Source: Gammaproteobacteria bacterium (GTDB lineage: Bacteria > Pseudomonadota > Gammaproteobacteria > Xanthomonadales > Wenzhouxiangellaceae). From it: a stretch of DNA of 64,000 bases. The notes under the pieces are model-generated. The model was given only the letters and a program-made list of their open reading frames with translations, did not search any database and was not told the origin of the DNA. Made by a program: the position numbers and the translations under genes. Positions 42,672-52,264 of this stretch are shown in pieces. Where the stretch lies: positions 1 to 64,000 of the forward strand of contig JAJFKX010000020.1 of NCBI GenBank assembly GCA_021772985.1. Direction: 5' to 3'. How positions within the stretch are numbered: position 1 is the first letter of the stretch; each line of letters begins with the position of its first letter.

Positions 42672-43637
42672 TCAATCATAACCGAGCTTGAACGCTTCAA
42701 CCCGTCTGGTCCTGAATGGTTCATCCTGGTCAGTGGAAAACACTATGAATCTGGAATCTGTCATCATTTCTGGAGGAACCCGTACAGCAAAAAAGTTACC
42801 AGCAGGAAGTGTTTCGGGAATGCCTTGTGTTACCCCGCAAGTGACCGTCTTAAATGTTGGCGGTGCAGTAACTGGTGGTGCCGGGCTTTCACTGTAAACA
42901 CAGGTGATTCCTGAATTATCAGCATACAGCTGAGCTGTATCGCGAGTAATGGGTGCGTGAGTTATCATGGTCACGTCGATTGGCAGTGGGTTATCTGGTG
43001 TCGCCACTACCAGTTCTTGCTCGCCGATTTCGATAATGCCGGCGGATTCAGCAATTTCGAAATCACCCGGGATGGCAGTCCGGTTGCCTTGGAAAGCCAC
43101 CCATTCCCCTTGCAGATCAGGTTGGGCGAATAAACCTTGTGGGGAGTGGTTAACGCTGGTGATGGCCGAACTGCCGAAGTACAATGGAATGATGGAAACC
43201 AGCTGGCCGCTGTCGATCCTGAAGCGTGCATTGTTACGACCGGTAAACTCAATGAAAATCTCTGCTACTTGTGTGGAGCTATGGGTCATATTAGTGACTT
43301 GCCCGCAATCAAGGATGCATCCGCCGTTAGCGCCTTGGGTTAGAGGCGCCTGTACTATCCAGCTGAGTTGATTACCGGGCAGAATATTAACTACTGCATC
43401 CAGTTCACCATTAAACAATAGCCAGATAGTATTTCCATCATTGTCAAAGCCGAAATAAGCACCGGCTAATGTGCCATTTTGAATATCCAGAAATAGCCCC
43501 GTATTGGATCCGTCCATGGCAAACCAGGCGCCGGAATGAGGGTAAGACTCAAAAAATACGTGTGTTTGAGAATATGCGGAAAAAGCTGCCAAGAAAACTA
43601 TCATTGCAGTTGCTTTCCGTAAGAACGCTAGAAACAT
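42672..43637 (-). CDS. exported GAW-type paralogue B
   Basis: A 321-residue exported protein with signal peptide MIVFLAAFSAYSQ preceded by MFLAFLRKATA. The N-terminal domain reads YPHSGAWFAMDGSNTGLFLD, IQNGTLAGAYFGFDNDGNTI and WLLFNGELDAV. The Cys motif GGCILDC follows. The C-terminal half has FAQPDLQGEWVAFQG and MMTDSRFIVFSTD, and ends AFKLGYD. Its closest relative here is paralogue C at 48243. No function is known. It stands divergent from the beta-helix gene. Confidence 0.7.
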   Translation of the reverse strand: MFLAFLRKATAMIVFLAAFSAYSQTHVFFESYPHSGAWFAMDGSNTGLFLDIQNGTLAGAYFGFDNDGNTIWLLFNGELDAVVNILPGNQLSWIVQAPLTQGANGGCILDCGQVTNMTHSSTQVAEIFIEFTGRNNARFRIDSGQLVSIIPLYFGSSAITSVNHSPQGLFAQPDLQGEWVAFQGNRTAIPGDFEIAESAGIIEIGEQELVVATPDNPLPIDVTMITHAPITRDTAQLYADNSGITCVYSESPAPPVTAPPTFKTVTCGVTQGIPETLPAGNFFAVRVPPEMMTDSRFIVFSTDQDEPFRTRRVEAFKLGYD

Positions 43638-43788
43638 GTTGTTAATTCCCCAGTTTAAAGATTTAGCTAATTATTGATTTCAGATAGGATAAGGTTTTGT
43701 TATTTATGCTTAAGTGTTCAAACAGTATATCGGCGAATTGCAATGCAGGCTTGTAAAAACTTATTGAAACCTGTCATGGAAGCTAGTG

Positions 43789-45276
43789 ATGCCAGCTAAA
43801 ATAATACCCATTATGTTCTCAGGTTATTGTCAGTATTTTGTCAAGATTATCATGGCTGGCATGTTATGCATGCTGCATGCAGCGGCTGTTGGCGCCGGTG
43901 TCATCAACCAATTTTATGTAGCTACAGATGGTGATGACACATTGGGTGACGGCAGTATCACACTACCATGGCGAACCATTACCTTTGCCCTGGATAGCGT
44001 TCCGGACAACAGTGTCATATTGGTCAGGCCGGGCCTTTATCAGGGCCGTATTCGCATTCGCGGGGTATTCAGCCAGGGCGTTTCCGTGCAATCTGAACAG
44101 CCATATCAGGCCAGGCTGAGGCACAATGATACTGTGATAACGGTGTTTGATAATGCGCAAAACATCAGCATCCAGGGGTTTGATATTGCCCATGATGGAC
44201 CAGGTGCGGGAGGCTTGGTTGTGCAAATCCAGGATTTGGGTGGGGTGGGTAATATTGTCATGCAAAACAATATTATGCATGACAGCTTCAACAACGATAT
44301 TTTAAAAATAAATAATGGTGTGAGTAATGTGATTGTCCGGGGTAATTTGTTTTATAACCAGCAAGGCTCAGATGAACATATTGATATTAACAGTGTTTCC
44401 GATGTGCTGGTTGAAGACAATATATTCTTTAATGATTTTGCTGCATCCGGGCGGACCAACAACAACGATACCTCCAGTTATATTGTCATCAAAGATTCAA
44501 ATGCCGATGATGATGTGTTCATTGGCAGCAGGAACGTTTCTGTTCGGCGAAATATATTCCTGAACTGGCAGGGCAATAACGGTGCAAATTTTGTACTGTG
44601 TGGGGAAGATGGCCAGCCATTTCACGAAGCTTTCGATATTCTGGTTGAAAATAATTTAATCCTGGGTAACAGCAATAATTCAATCCGAGCACCATTTGGT
44701 GTGAAAGGTTGCCGTGATGTGACTTTCAGGGCCAATACCATAATTGGCGATATGCCGGGTAATGCATTTGCCATGCGCTTGAACCGTGAGGGCGCCAACC
44801 TGCCGTTAGAGAATATTTCTTTTTACAACAATATATGGTCCGATCCATCCGGCAGCATGCAGGACTTCAGTGATTCGCCAGTTGCCGATACGCTGAGTTT
44901 CACACTGGAAAATAACCAATACTGGAACGGTGGTCAGGCATTGCCGGATAGTGGCAATGATCTGATTAATCCATCTGATGATATTGCAGCGATAATTGGA
45001 TTACCTGGTTTGCCGGCACAAGCCAGTGTGGCGACACCCTTCTGGGTGGCAGGGCAAAATGAGTTTAATGGCGGTTATGCTTCTATTCGGGAGGCATTTA
45101 TTGCCTTATCGCGAAATTATGGATTCCCTTCAGTGGATAGCATGGGTATAGATCAGGCTTTGGCCGCGCAGATGCCGGCTGATGACCTGCTTGGCCAGAG
45201 TCGTGATGACTCCCCTGATCTTGGTGCATTGGAGCAGTTGGTAGAAAGCTTTTTCAGTGACGGATTCGAGAAGTAG
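43789..45276 (+). CDS. exported parallel beta-helix protein with DGFE tail
   Basis: A 495-residue exported protein with a hydrophobic leader ending near AAAVGAG. It begins QFYVATDGDDTLGDGSITLP, typical of right-handed beta-helix (DUF1565/pectate-lyase-like) proteins. Repeated strands follow, such as NISIQGFDIAHDG, NIVMQNNIMHDSFNND and NVIVRGNLFYNQQG to about residue 350. No clear catalytic residues were identified, so binding or polysaccharide-lyase roles are both open. It ends LVESFFSDGFEK, the DGFE tail. ATG 43789 is chosen over the GTG directly before it. Confidence 0.8.
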   Translation: MPAKIIPIMFSGYCQYFVKIIMAGMLCMLHAAAVGAGVINQFYVATDGDDTLGDGSITLPWRTITFALDSVPDNSVILVRPGLYQGRIRIRGVFSQGVSVQSEQPYQARLRHNDTVITVFDNAQNISIQGFDIAHDGPGAGGLVVQIQDLGGVGNIVMQNNIMHDSFNNDILKINNGVSNVIVRGNLFYNQQGSDEHIDINSVSDVLVEDNIFFNDFAASGRTNNNDTSSYIVIKDSNADDDVFIGSRNVSVRRNIFLNWQGNNGANFVLCGEDGQPFHEAFDILVENNLILGNSNNSIRAPFGVKGCRDVTFRANTIIGDMPGNAFAMRLNREGANLPLENISFYNNIWSDPSGSMQDFSDSPVADTLSFTLENNQYWNGGQALPDSGNDLINPSDDIAAIIGLPGLPAQASVATPFWVAGQNEFNGGYASIREAFIALSRNYGFPSVDSMGIDQALAAQMPADDLLGQSRDDSPDLGALEQLVESFFSDGFEK

Positions 45277-45342
45277 CAGTATTTGGTCAATAACCGGGTA
45301 AGCATAGCCAACCCGGTGCCGGTGTATCTGAGTATCAACCGA

Positions 45343-47166
45343 TCAACGGCTGTTTATAACCAGTTCAACCCGCCGGTTTTGAGCCCGGCCTGCTTCGGTG
45401 TTATTGCTTGCAATAGGTTTGTCCTGGCCGTGTGCGCTCATGGTTATGCGACCTTTGCCGATACCGTGTTGGATGAGATAACCTCTGAGCTCCTCGGCAC
45501 GTTCCAGCGATAACTGTTGATTAATCCGTGGCGAACCGCTGTTATCAGAATGTCCTTTGATATCAATACTTAAGCGTGGCTGCTTGATCAATATGCGGAT
45601 TAGCTGTTGCAAGTCTGACTGGCTTTTGCGATCAATCAGAGGTTGGTCAGAATCATAGCCAATGGTTACCTTTCCACTGCGGTTGATTTCGTCATCAATT
45701 GAAATGCCGGCCTCGCCGATTGTAATAAAGCCACGGCCTCGTACAACCGCGCCGAATCCAAGTATTTCCCACACCAGTACAGGCTCAGGATTGAGTGTGC
45801 CTGGTGCCGGTGCGTTGGGGCCGGGTGGCAGCAGTCCATCGGTATTATTTTCAGCGGTATTGATTCTGACCTGGGTAATTCTACCGATCAGAGTGGCTGT
45901 GGCTGTACTTTCTTCATGGACATGGAAATTATTACCCAATTCTTCGAAATCCGGGAAGCTGCCGGGTACTGCGGTTAAATCGGAAACCGGCGGTATGGAA
46001 ACATAATCAGCACTTTCACGGGCCTGTTCAGAGGTGCAATCACCTGGTGTTCTGGCATTGCAGGTATTGGCTGTGTTGACCATCGAAACCAGACGGTTAT
46101 CTAAAATGCTTAAACCGTTTATATCCATGCCGATAACATCAACAACAGTTTCAATCGTCAGTTCGGCGGAATTAATACCAGTGCCGCTCTGGATAGTGCT
46201 ATTGGTGTAAGTAACGGTACCCAACTGGAAGGGTTCACCAATTAAAGGCCGTAATTCCTGAGTATGCCGGTCGATGACTAGAGTGCTGGGAGATTTACCA
46301 CCAGCAGGTACTCCCCAGCTGATTGCATGGGTACCAAAGCCGCCGGCTACGACGTCGCCGGTGATTGCAGGCGATGGATTGTCAAAGCGGATATCAGATG
46401 GTGGTGCAACCAGGGCGCGAATACCCAGGTTGGTATTTAACCATCCCCACTTGATGCCATCATAGATAGTGACTTGTTTGTTATCGGTTTGCTCAACCAG
46501 GTACAGTTCAGCGGCCCATACGTGATCGTTTTCATGGTCGGCAGTGCGTTGCGGTCGATCAACGAAAAACGTTTCATCAGCCAGGAAGGCGCAATCATAG
46601 TAAGGGATTTCATCACAGGGTTCGACAGTGACGCCATCACTGTCATTAAGGTTGTCAACCTTATCGGCATTCACGCCATGTTGCGCAATGGCGTCATGAT
46701 TTGAGTATATTCGTTGAATCCAGTGAAGCTCATTATCTGCCGGGGTGGGGTCGCCGGGTCCCGGTTGGTAACTGATATCGATAAATGCCCCTACCGCGAT
46801 TTTTCCTTCAGTGCGTTCAACGCCACAGTCTGGTGTGGCCAATCCGCAGGCATAGTAATTTTCAATTACAAAAATTCCTGTCAAGCTTTTCTCAGCAGGG
46901 GTAAATGCCCATTGGGGGAACTCGCGTTCCAGGGTGGTGATAAAGGTATTCGTACCACCGCGTAGTAATAACTGCACGCCGTGCGGATTTAACGCCACGG
47001 CACGCTGTTCGCCACCAGGTAATGTGTAAATGTCAGTAAACCGGTAACTGCTAACTGCAGATGGTTGAAATGCGGGTGGTGGTGAGATGTTTACCGCTAC
47101 TGCTGCGAAACTGACCAGTATTAGCATCGAGCTGATCAATAGTTGGTTTTTATACGAGTTATTCAT
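45343..47166 (-). CDS. exported protein with OmpA-like C-terminal domain
   Basis: A 607-residue protein with signal peptide MNNSYKNQLLISSMLILVSF, cleavage near AVA. The central region (about 40-480) is unassigned and Gly/Asp/Thr-rich, with paired Cys (CGLATPDCG, CDEIPYYDC, CNARTPGDC). The OmpA-like domain (about 500-607) shows LLIDIKGHSDNSGSPR-type residues: IDIKGHSDNSGSPRINQQLS, LERAEELRGYLIQHGIG and GRAQNRRVELVINSR. It probably anchors to peptidoglycan. ATG 47166 is used; the frame to 47211 adds a leader with no signal character. Confidence 0.82.
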   Translation of the reverse strand: MNNSYKNQLLISSMLILVSFAAVAVNISPPPAFQPSAVSSYRFTDIYTLPGGEQRAVALNPHGVQLLLRGGTNTFITTLEREFPQWAFTPAEKSLTGIFVIENYYACGLATPDCGVERTEGKIAVGAFIDISYQPGPGDPTPADNELHWIQRIYSNHDAIAQHGVNADKVDNLNDSDGVTVEPCDEIPYYDCAFLADETFFVDRPQRTADHENDHVWAAELYLVEQTDNKQVTIYDGIKWGWLNTNLGIRALVAPPSDIRFDNPSPAITGDVVAGGFGTHAISWGVPAGGKSPSTLVIDRHTQELRPLIGEPFQLGTVTYTNSTIQSGTGINSAELTIETVVDVIGMDINGLSILDNRLVSMVNTANTCNARTPGDCTSEQARESADYVSIPPVSDLTAVPGSFPDFEELGNNFHVHEESTATATLIGRITQVRINTAENNTDGLLPPGPNAPAPGTLNPEPVLVWEILGFGAVVRGRGFITIGEAGISIDDEINRSGKVTIGYDSDQPLIDRKSQSDLQQLIRILIKQPRLSIDIKGHSDNSGSPRINQQLSLERAEELRGYLIQHGIGKGRITMSAHGQDKPIASNNTEAGRAQNRRVELVINSR

Positions 47167-47404
47167 GCCATGCTCTTTTATTGTTGTTGAACAGGTTTGG
47201 GATATAAGCAATAGCCAAACTGATAAGACAGATGATCACTATCCAGCCTTGAGTTTCGCTGGAGGAGCAGGCTATTTCGGTAATTTATAACTCAATTTAA
47301 TATTTAAGACTGTAGGAAAAAAACGCAGCTGCTTGTAGGCATCTATCTATCGATGAAAATGGTCTGGATGAAGCAAAACCATGTTAAATGATTGGGTTAT
47401 TATT

Positions 47405-48088
47405 TCAGGCTCGCAAAATTGCCCACCAGCGGCCGATATTCAATAAGCTGACAAGCGAAGCGGCCACATAAGTCATGGCAGCGGCCAGCAATATCTTGCG
47501 TGCGTGACGGATATCATTGCTGTGCAGATAATTCCCGGCCTGCAGGATGGGTAATGCACGTTTGAAGCTGGCATCCCACTCCATAGGCAATGTAATAAAA
47601 TGCACAGCTGTTGCAAAACCCAGGGTCAACAGCCCTCCAAGCACCATCAGCAAGCCTACCGGCAAAGCCTTGGTCAGCAACACCAGCACAGGTGCCGCAA
47701 ACATAATACCGGCCCCCAGTTTTTGTGCGGGAATAGCCAGCTTGACCAGACGGGTGCGTAAATGCAAAGGCGTATAGCCGGTGTGATCCTGAATGGCGTG
47801 GCCGACCTCGTGCGCGGCCACGGTTACTGCGGTGAGTGAGTGGCCATGATATTTATCCGGTGTCAGGCGTACGCATTTATCGATAGGGTCGTAGTGATCA
47901 CCGGATTTGGTTTCCTCGATGGTGACGTGTGGCATGTTGTTGCTGTCCAGTAATACCCGGGCCAGTTCAGCACCGCTACCGGAGTAACGATCAGTGGGTT
48001 TACTGTATTTGGCTAAAATCCGTGTTACCCAGACTGACGGGCCGAATATTAGAGCAACAAACAAGCTGACAAGAATGACAATATGCAC
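47405..48088 (-). CDS. membrane zinc metalloprotease (PF04298, YugP-type)
   Basis: A 227-residue protein with hydrophobic helices at the N-terminus (MHIVILVSLFVALIFGPSVW) and in the middle and C-terminus. The active-site motif is TVAAHEVGHAIQDHTGYTPL, with HEVGH as the HExxH zinc site, placed after DKCVRLTPDKYHGHSLTA. This matches the YugP/Zn_peptidase_2 family, which is uncharacterised physiologically. It is alone between the OmpA-tailed gene and GAW paralogue C. Confidence 0.88.
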   Translation of the reverse strand: MHIVILVSLFVALIFGPSVWVTRILAKYSKPTDRYSGSGAELARVLLDSNNMPHVTIEETKSGDHYDPIDKCVRLTPDKYHGHSLTAVTVAAHEVGHAIQDHTGYTPLHLRTRLVKLAIPAQKLGAGIMFAAPVLVLLTKALPVGLLMVLGGLLTLGFATAVHFITLPMEWDASFKRALPILQAGNYLHSNDIRHARKILLAAAMTYVAASLVSLLNIGRWWAILRA

Positions 48089-48242
48089 AGAGTATTAAGG
48101 ATGGCCGGTGGTTAATTAGGGTACCAGCATAGCGTAAAGTTCTTCCAGTACTATCGATTGATGACTGCGCAGCAACCACAAAGTGAAATGACGGCATGTC
48201 CCGGGCTTAATTCAAATGCGCTGGCCACTGGTCTGGAAAGCT

Positions 48243-49223
48243 TTAATCATAACCAACTCGAAATCCTTCAATACGAACAAGCGGCGGTAGCACACCGTCA
48301 ACCGGATCTGCGCTGTCTCTGATAAAAGCCACAAAACGTGAATCGCTCATCAGGTGTATCGGTATTTCACGGGTAATGGTGGTTGTCGGTGGTGTGGTAA
48401 TCAAACTGCCGAATATGATGCATTCAATCAGTGGCGTTACCGGAGGCTCCGTGGATGGTTCAAAATACACGCATGAGAGTGAAGAGCCATCGGGAAAAAC
48501 GGGGTGCGCACGTAGTAAACGGTTGTTGGTGACCATGGTAACGCCTTGGGCCAGGGGGGGAGTGCCGGGTTCGCCTGTTCTCACTTCTTGTTCGTCAAAT
48601 TGGATAATACCTGCTTCATCGGCAGCTTCGAATTCGAGGATATTACCTTCGGTATCAGTGACCATGGTGCTGATAGCCACTGCCCAGGTACCTGCAACAT
48701 CTGGTTGTGCAAACAATCCGGTAGGAAGCTCGCTGATTATTGCCGATGTACCAAAATACAGCGGGATAATAGGGGTGAATTGACTGCCATCGACACTGAA
48801 TACGCCAGTGCTGCGCCCGGTGAAGTTGATCCGAATCTGGCCAACAGCTGTGGAATTGTGTGGCGGGTTTTGATCATCATTACAATTTAAGATACAGCCG
48901 CCGTTAGCGCCTTGTCTTAATGGTGCATCTAAAGTCCAATCGAATGTGCCGGTAGTATCCAGTTGTTCCAATTGACCGCTGAACAATAACCAAACATTAT
49001 CGCCATCATCATCAAATCCAAAGTATGCGCCACCAACTGCGCCATTTTGAATATCCAGAAAAAAGCCGGTGTTGGAATCATCCATCGCAAACCAGGCGCC
49101 GGTCTCCGGGTAGGAGCCAGAGAATATGCCTTGCTGATTGTTATCAACGTCCTGGGCATTAATGGTCAAAGACAAAAGCAGTGCCATTAATATACCGGGA
49201 TACCGAAAAATATCGTATTGCAT
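48243..49223 (-). CDS. exported GAW-type paralogue C
   Basis: A 326-residue exported protein with signal peptide MALLLSLTINAQ after MQYDIFRYPGI. The N-terminal domain reads YPETGAWFAMDDSNTGFFLD, IQNGAVGGAYFGFDDDGDNV and WLLFSGQLEQL. The Cys motif GGCILNC follows. GLFAQPDVAGTWAVA starts the second half, and it ends HLMSDSRFVAFIRD and RIEGFRVGYD. Landmarks are shared with paralogues A and B in the same order, so the three arose by duplication in this lineage. Function is unknown. Confidence 0.7.
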   Translation of the reverse strand: MQYDIFRYPGILMALLLSLTINAQDVDNNQQGIFSGSYPETGAWFAMDDSNTGFFLDIQNGAVGGAYFGFDDDGDNVWLLFSGQLEQLDTTGTFDWTLDAPLRQGANGGCILNCNDDQNPPHNSTAVGQIRINFTGRSTGVFSVDGSQFTPIIPLYFGTSAIISELPTGLFAQPDVAGTWAVAISTMVTDTEGNILEFEAADEAGIIQFDEQEVRTGEPGTPPLAQGVTMVTNNRLLRAHPVFPDGSSLSCVYFEPSTEPPVTPLIECIIFGSLITTPPTTTITREIPIHLMSDSRFVAFIRDSADPVDGVLPPLVRIEGFRVGYD

Positions 49224-49884
49224 AAAAGTCCCTTTGTGATGCTGTATGTTGGGTATTAACTGAGTATCTAAGGCTGAGACAGCTAAGTTTATTACTGGAA
49301 TGATAACGCTGAAGTGTTAAATTTCTGTAGCCATACAATGCCTGGCCTCGGCATTATCAATACCGGGTTGGTGTTAATAATGGCCCATCCAGCTGATCGG
49401 CATCGTTGCTGATCTTGCAGACGAAGTGTTGTGCTTCGGCGTTGATGTTGAATCTGATATTGGCTCAGGATTCAGTGCCCAGGTGGATTTATATCGCAGC
49501 GAATATCAAGCGTGTTTAATCCCGTGGTTCAGGTGATTATCACCATGATCAGTAAGATCGCTGCTCATTTTGAACTGCAGTCCAATAATCTTCCCGGATT
49601 CACGTAAGCCGCAATGAAGATTCGGAATGTCTATCTATCGGCTGCAATCAATCGCTGATTACTTTCAATCGTACAAGGTGCTAAGATTTTTTCGCTAAAC
49701 TGGCTATAATGCGCGCTCGTCTATAGAGCTTCCCTGGTATGTAGAGAACACATCCGGGAAGGCATGATATTGGCCTGCATCACACAATACTGCGCCGGCA
49801 TTACGTTTTTTGCACAAAAGCCTGCGCAGTTTTCCCGGTGAGGATCATTACCCGGGCTGTGACTGCAATACTCCGGATACCAAG
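49224..49884. other. 661-bp gene-free stretch holding the icd promoter region
   Basis: I found no recognisable gene. A frame at about 49382-49531 stays open but lacks a start and family. A TATAAT (49705-49710) with a GC-rich discriminator (GCGCGC) suggests a strong promoter, and a hairpin in its transcript follows. The remaining sequence shows no repeat or RNA gene. Confidence 0.55.
49682..49761 (+). promoter_or_regulatory. probable icd promoter with a leader hairpin
   Basis: The -10 box TATAAT at 49705-49710 is followed by GCGCGC, a discriminator typical of growth-rate-controlled promoters. The -35 region is T-rich and unconvincing. In the predicted leader, CTTCCCTGG (49729-49737) pairs with CCGGGAAG (49754-49761), leaving a 16-base loop. 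This leaves an untranslated leader of about 165 bases before icd. Confidence 0.45.
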
Positions 49885-52116
49885 ATGGCAGAAAATACGC
49901 TGAAAATTATCTATACAATTACTGATGAAGCCCCGGCATTGGCGACTCAATCGTTGTTGCCGATTGTGCAGGCATTTGCTCAGGCTGCGGAAATTACCGT
50001 TGAAACACGCGATATTTCACTGGCTGGAAGAATTATTGCCAATTTCCCAGAAAATTTAACTGCCACTCAGCAGCAGTCCGATCACCTGGCAGAGTTGGGA
50101 GAGTTGGCCAAGACGCCGCAAGCCAATATCATCAAGCTGCCCAATATCAGCGCCTCTATCCCTCAGCTAAAAGCGGCGATTCAGGAGCTTCAGTCACAGG
50201 ATTATGACTTGCCTGATTATCCTGAGGAACCGGAAAATGATAGCGAGCAGTCCATTCAAAAACGCTACGCGAAAGTGCTTGGCAGTGCGGTTAATCCGGT
50301 CTTGCGGGAAGGTAACTCTGACCGGCGAGTAGCGGGACCGGTTAAAGCTTATGCGAAAAAACATCCGCATTCGATGGGCCAATGGAATGCGAATTCCAAA
50401 TCGCATGTTGCACATATGAGTACTGGCGATTTTTACTCATGTGAGCAATCCGCCGTTATCGCACAGGCCGGGAACGTGCGTATCGAGCACATTGCAGAAG
50501 ATGGGAGTGTCAGCGTATTAAAAGCCGATACACCAGTATTGCAAGGTGAGGTTATTGATGCTTCGTGCATGAGCGTTGCTGCTTTGAGACGTTTTTATGC
50601 AGAACAGATTGATCTGGCAAAAGAGCAGGGGGTGCTGCTTTCGCTGCACCTGAAGGCGACCATGATGAAGGTATCAGATCCAATCATGTTCGGGCATGCG
50701 GTGGAAGTGTATTATCGGGATGTGTTTGAAAAACATGCAGCTGTTTTTGATCAGCTGGGTGTAGAGGCCAATAATGGCATTGGTGATGTCTACAATAAAA
50801 TTGCAGAATTATCTGATCAACAGCGAGCAACCATCGAAGCTGATATCCAGGCTGTTTATACCGCTCGACCAGCATTGGCGATGGTCGATTCAGATAAGGG
50901 TATCACCAATTTACACGTGCCCAGCGACATCATTATCGATGCTTCAATGCCGGCCTCGATACGTGCCTCAGGAACTATGTGGGGACCGGATGGTAAACAG
51001 CATGACACCAAGGCATTGATCCCGGATCGCTGCTATGCCGGTATCTATCAGGCGGTCATTGAAGATTGTCAGAAACATGGTGCTTTTGATGTGACCCACA
51101 TGGGTAACGTTTCGAATGTGGGTTTGATGGCTCAAAAGGCTGAAGAATATGGATCACATGACAAAACCTTTGAATTGAGTCAGGCAGGCACGGTTCGGGT
51201 TGTTGATGATCAAGGTGAAACTTTGCTTGAACATGTTGTGGCTGAGGGTGATATCTGGCGTATGTGCCAGAGTAAAGACCTGCCTATTAAGGACTGGGTA
51301 AAATTGGGTGTGAATCGAGCTCGGGCGACGGGTGCCACCACCATTTTCTGGCTTGATGAGAGCCGTGCGCATGATGCCAATTTGATCGCCAAAGTTAAAC
51401 AATATCTTCCAGAGCATGATACAGAAGGCCTGGATATCCGAATTTTACCGCCCGTGCAAGCCATGCTCGCCACCCTGGAGCGGGTTCGTTCCGGGCAGGA
51501 TACCATTTCAGTAACCGGTAATGTGTTGCGTGACTACCTGACGGATTTGTTTCCTATTCTGGAATTGGGTACCAGTGCGAAAATGTTGTCCATCGTACCC
51601 TTGCTGGCTGGTGGCGGCTTATTTGAAACCGGGGCAGGTGGGTCCGCACCCAAGCATGTGCAGCAGTTTGTTAAAGAAAATCACTTGCGTTGGGATTCAT
51701 TGGGTGAATTTCTGGCACTGGCTGTTTCTTTGGATGATCTGGCGGATAAATCAGGTAATCAAAAGGCCAAAGTTCTGGCTGAAACCCTGGATACAGCCAA
51801 TGGGCAATTTTTGGATAACAACAAATCACCTTCGCGTAAGGTAGGCGAGCTTGATAACCGTGGCAGTCATTTTTACCTGGCGCTGTATTGGGCTCAGGCA
51901 CTGGCTGCGCAAAATCATGATGCTGATCTAAAAGAACGTTTTGCGCCGTTGGCTAAAAGTCTGGCTAAGCAAGAGCAGGTAATAGTTGATGAACTGAACC
52001 ATGTCCAAGGCCCGGCTGTTGATATGGGCGGTTACTATCGGCCTGATCAGGACAGGGTTTCGCAGTTTATGAGGCCCAGCAATATTTTCAACCAGTGTTT
52101 AGCAAGTATCCGATAA
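49885..52116 (+). CDS. icd: monomeric NADP-dependent isocitrate dehydrogenase
   Basis: A 743-residue protein of the large monomeric IDH type, converting isocitrate to 2-oxoglutarate with NADPH production. Residues [20 protein letters not shown] open the protein, [20 protein letters not shown] binds the substrate, and [19 protein letters not shown] and [20 protein letters not shown] lie in the core. Length matches the family (about 740). ATG 49885 follows GGATACCAAG; a start at 49810 would add 25 unrelated residues. It is a single gene with its own promoter. Confidence 0.95.
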   Translation: MAENTLKIIYTITDEAPALATQSLLPIVQAFAQAAEITVETRDISLAGRIIANFPENLTATQQQSDHLAELGELAKTPQANIIKLPNISASIPQLKAAIQELQSQDYDLPDYPEEPENDSEQSIQKRYAKVLGSAVNPVLREGNSDRRVAGPVKAYAKKHPHSMGQWNANSKSHVAHMSTGDFYSCEQSAVIAQAGNVRIEHIAEDGSVSVLKADTPVLQGEVIDASCMSVAALRRFYAEQIDLAKEQGVLLSLHLKATMMKVSDPIMFGHAVEVYYRDVFEKHAAVFDQLGVEANNGIGDVYNKIAELSDQQRATIEADIQAVYTARPALAMVDSDKGITNLHVPSDIIIDASMPASIRASGTMWGPDGKQHDTKALIPDRCYAGIYQAVIEDCQKHGAFDVTHMGNVSNVGLMAQKAEEYGSHDKTFELSQAGTVRVVDDQGETLLEHVVAEGDIWRMCQSKDLPIKDWVKLGVNRARATGATTIFWLDESRAHDANLIAKVKQYLPEHDTEGLDIRILPPVQAMLATLERVRSGQDTISVTGNVLRDYLTDLFPILELGTSAKMLSIVPLLAGGGLFETGAGGSAPKHVQQFVKENHLRWDSLGEFLALAVSLDDLADKSGNQKAKVLAETLDTANGQFLDNNKSPSRKVGELDNRGSHFYLALYWAQALAAQNHDADLKERFAPLAKSLAKQEQVIVDELNHVQGPAVDMGGYYRPDQDRVSQFMRPSNIFNQCLASIR

Positions 52117-52217
52117 TCACGGTTAATCATGCTTCGGCGCGTTGACGCGTCATACTGATGGTTTTCGAATAATGAAAATGACTGGCTGGTTAAGCCAGGT
52201 ATTGGTTGTGCATTCAG

Positions 52218-52243
52218 GGTGTGGCGAAACTTGCCGCCACACC
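52218..52243. terminator. stem-loop between converging icd and solenoid genes
   Basis: GGTGTGGCG (52218-52226) and CGCCACACC (52235-52243) form a perfect 9-bp stem with an 8-base loop, between two genes that end face to face. The T-run is weak on both sides, so it may terminate in part or protect RNA ends. Confidence 0.5.
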
Positions 52244-52264
52244 ATTGTTACGGGTCAATGCTTA

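Noticed and set aside
49382-49531. Open frame upstream of icd
   Set aside because: About 50 codons, no start, no ribosome site and no recognised family. It may be a decayed gene but cannot be supported.
49700-49820. Possible tRNA or small RNA near the icd promoter
   Set aside because: No T-loop (GTTCGA), acceptor stem or CCA is visible; the hairpin is better read as leader structure.
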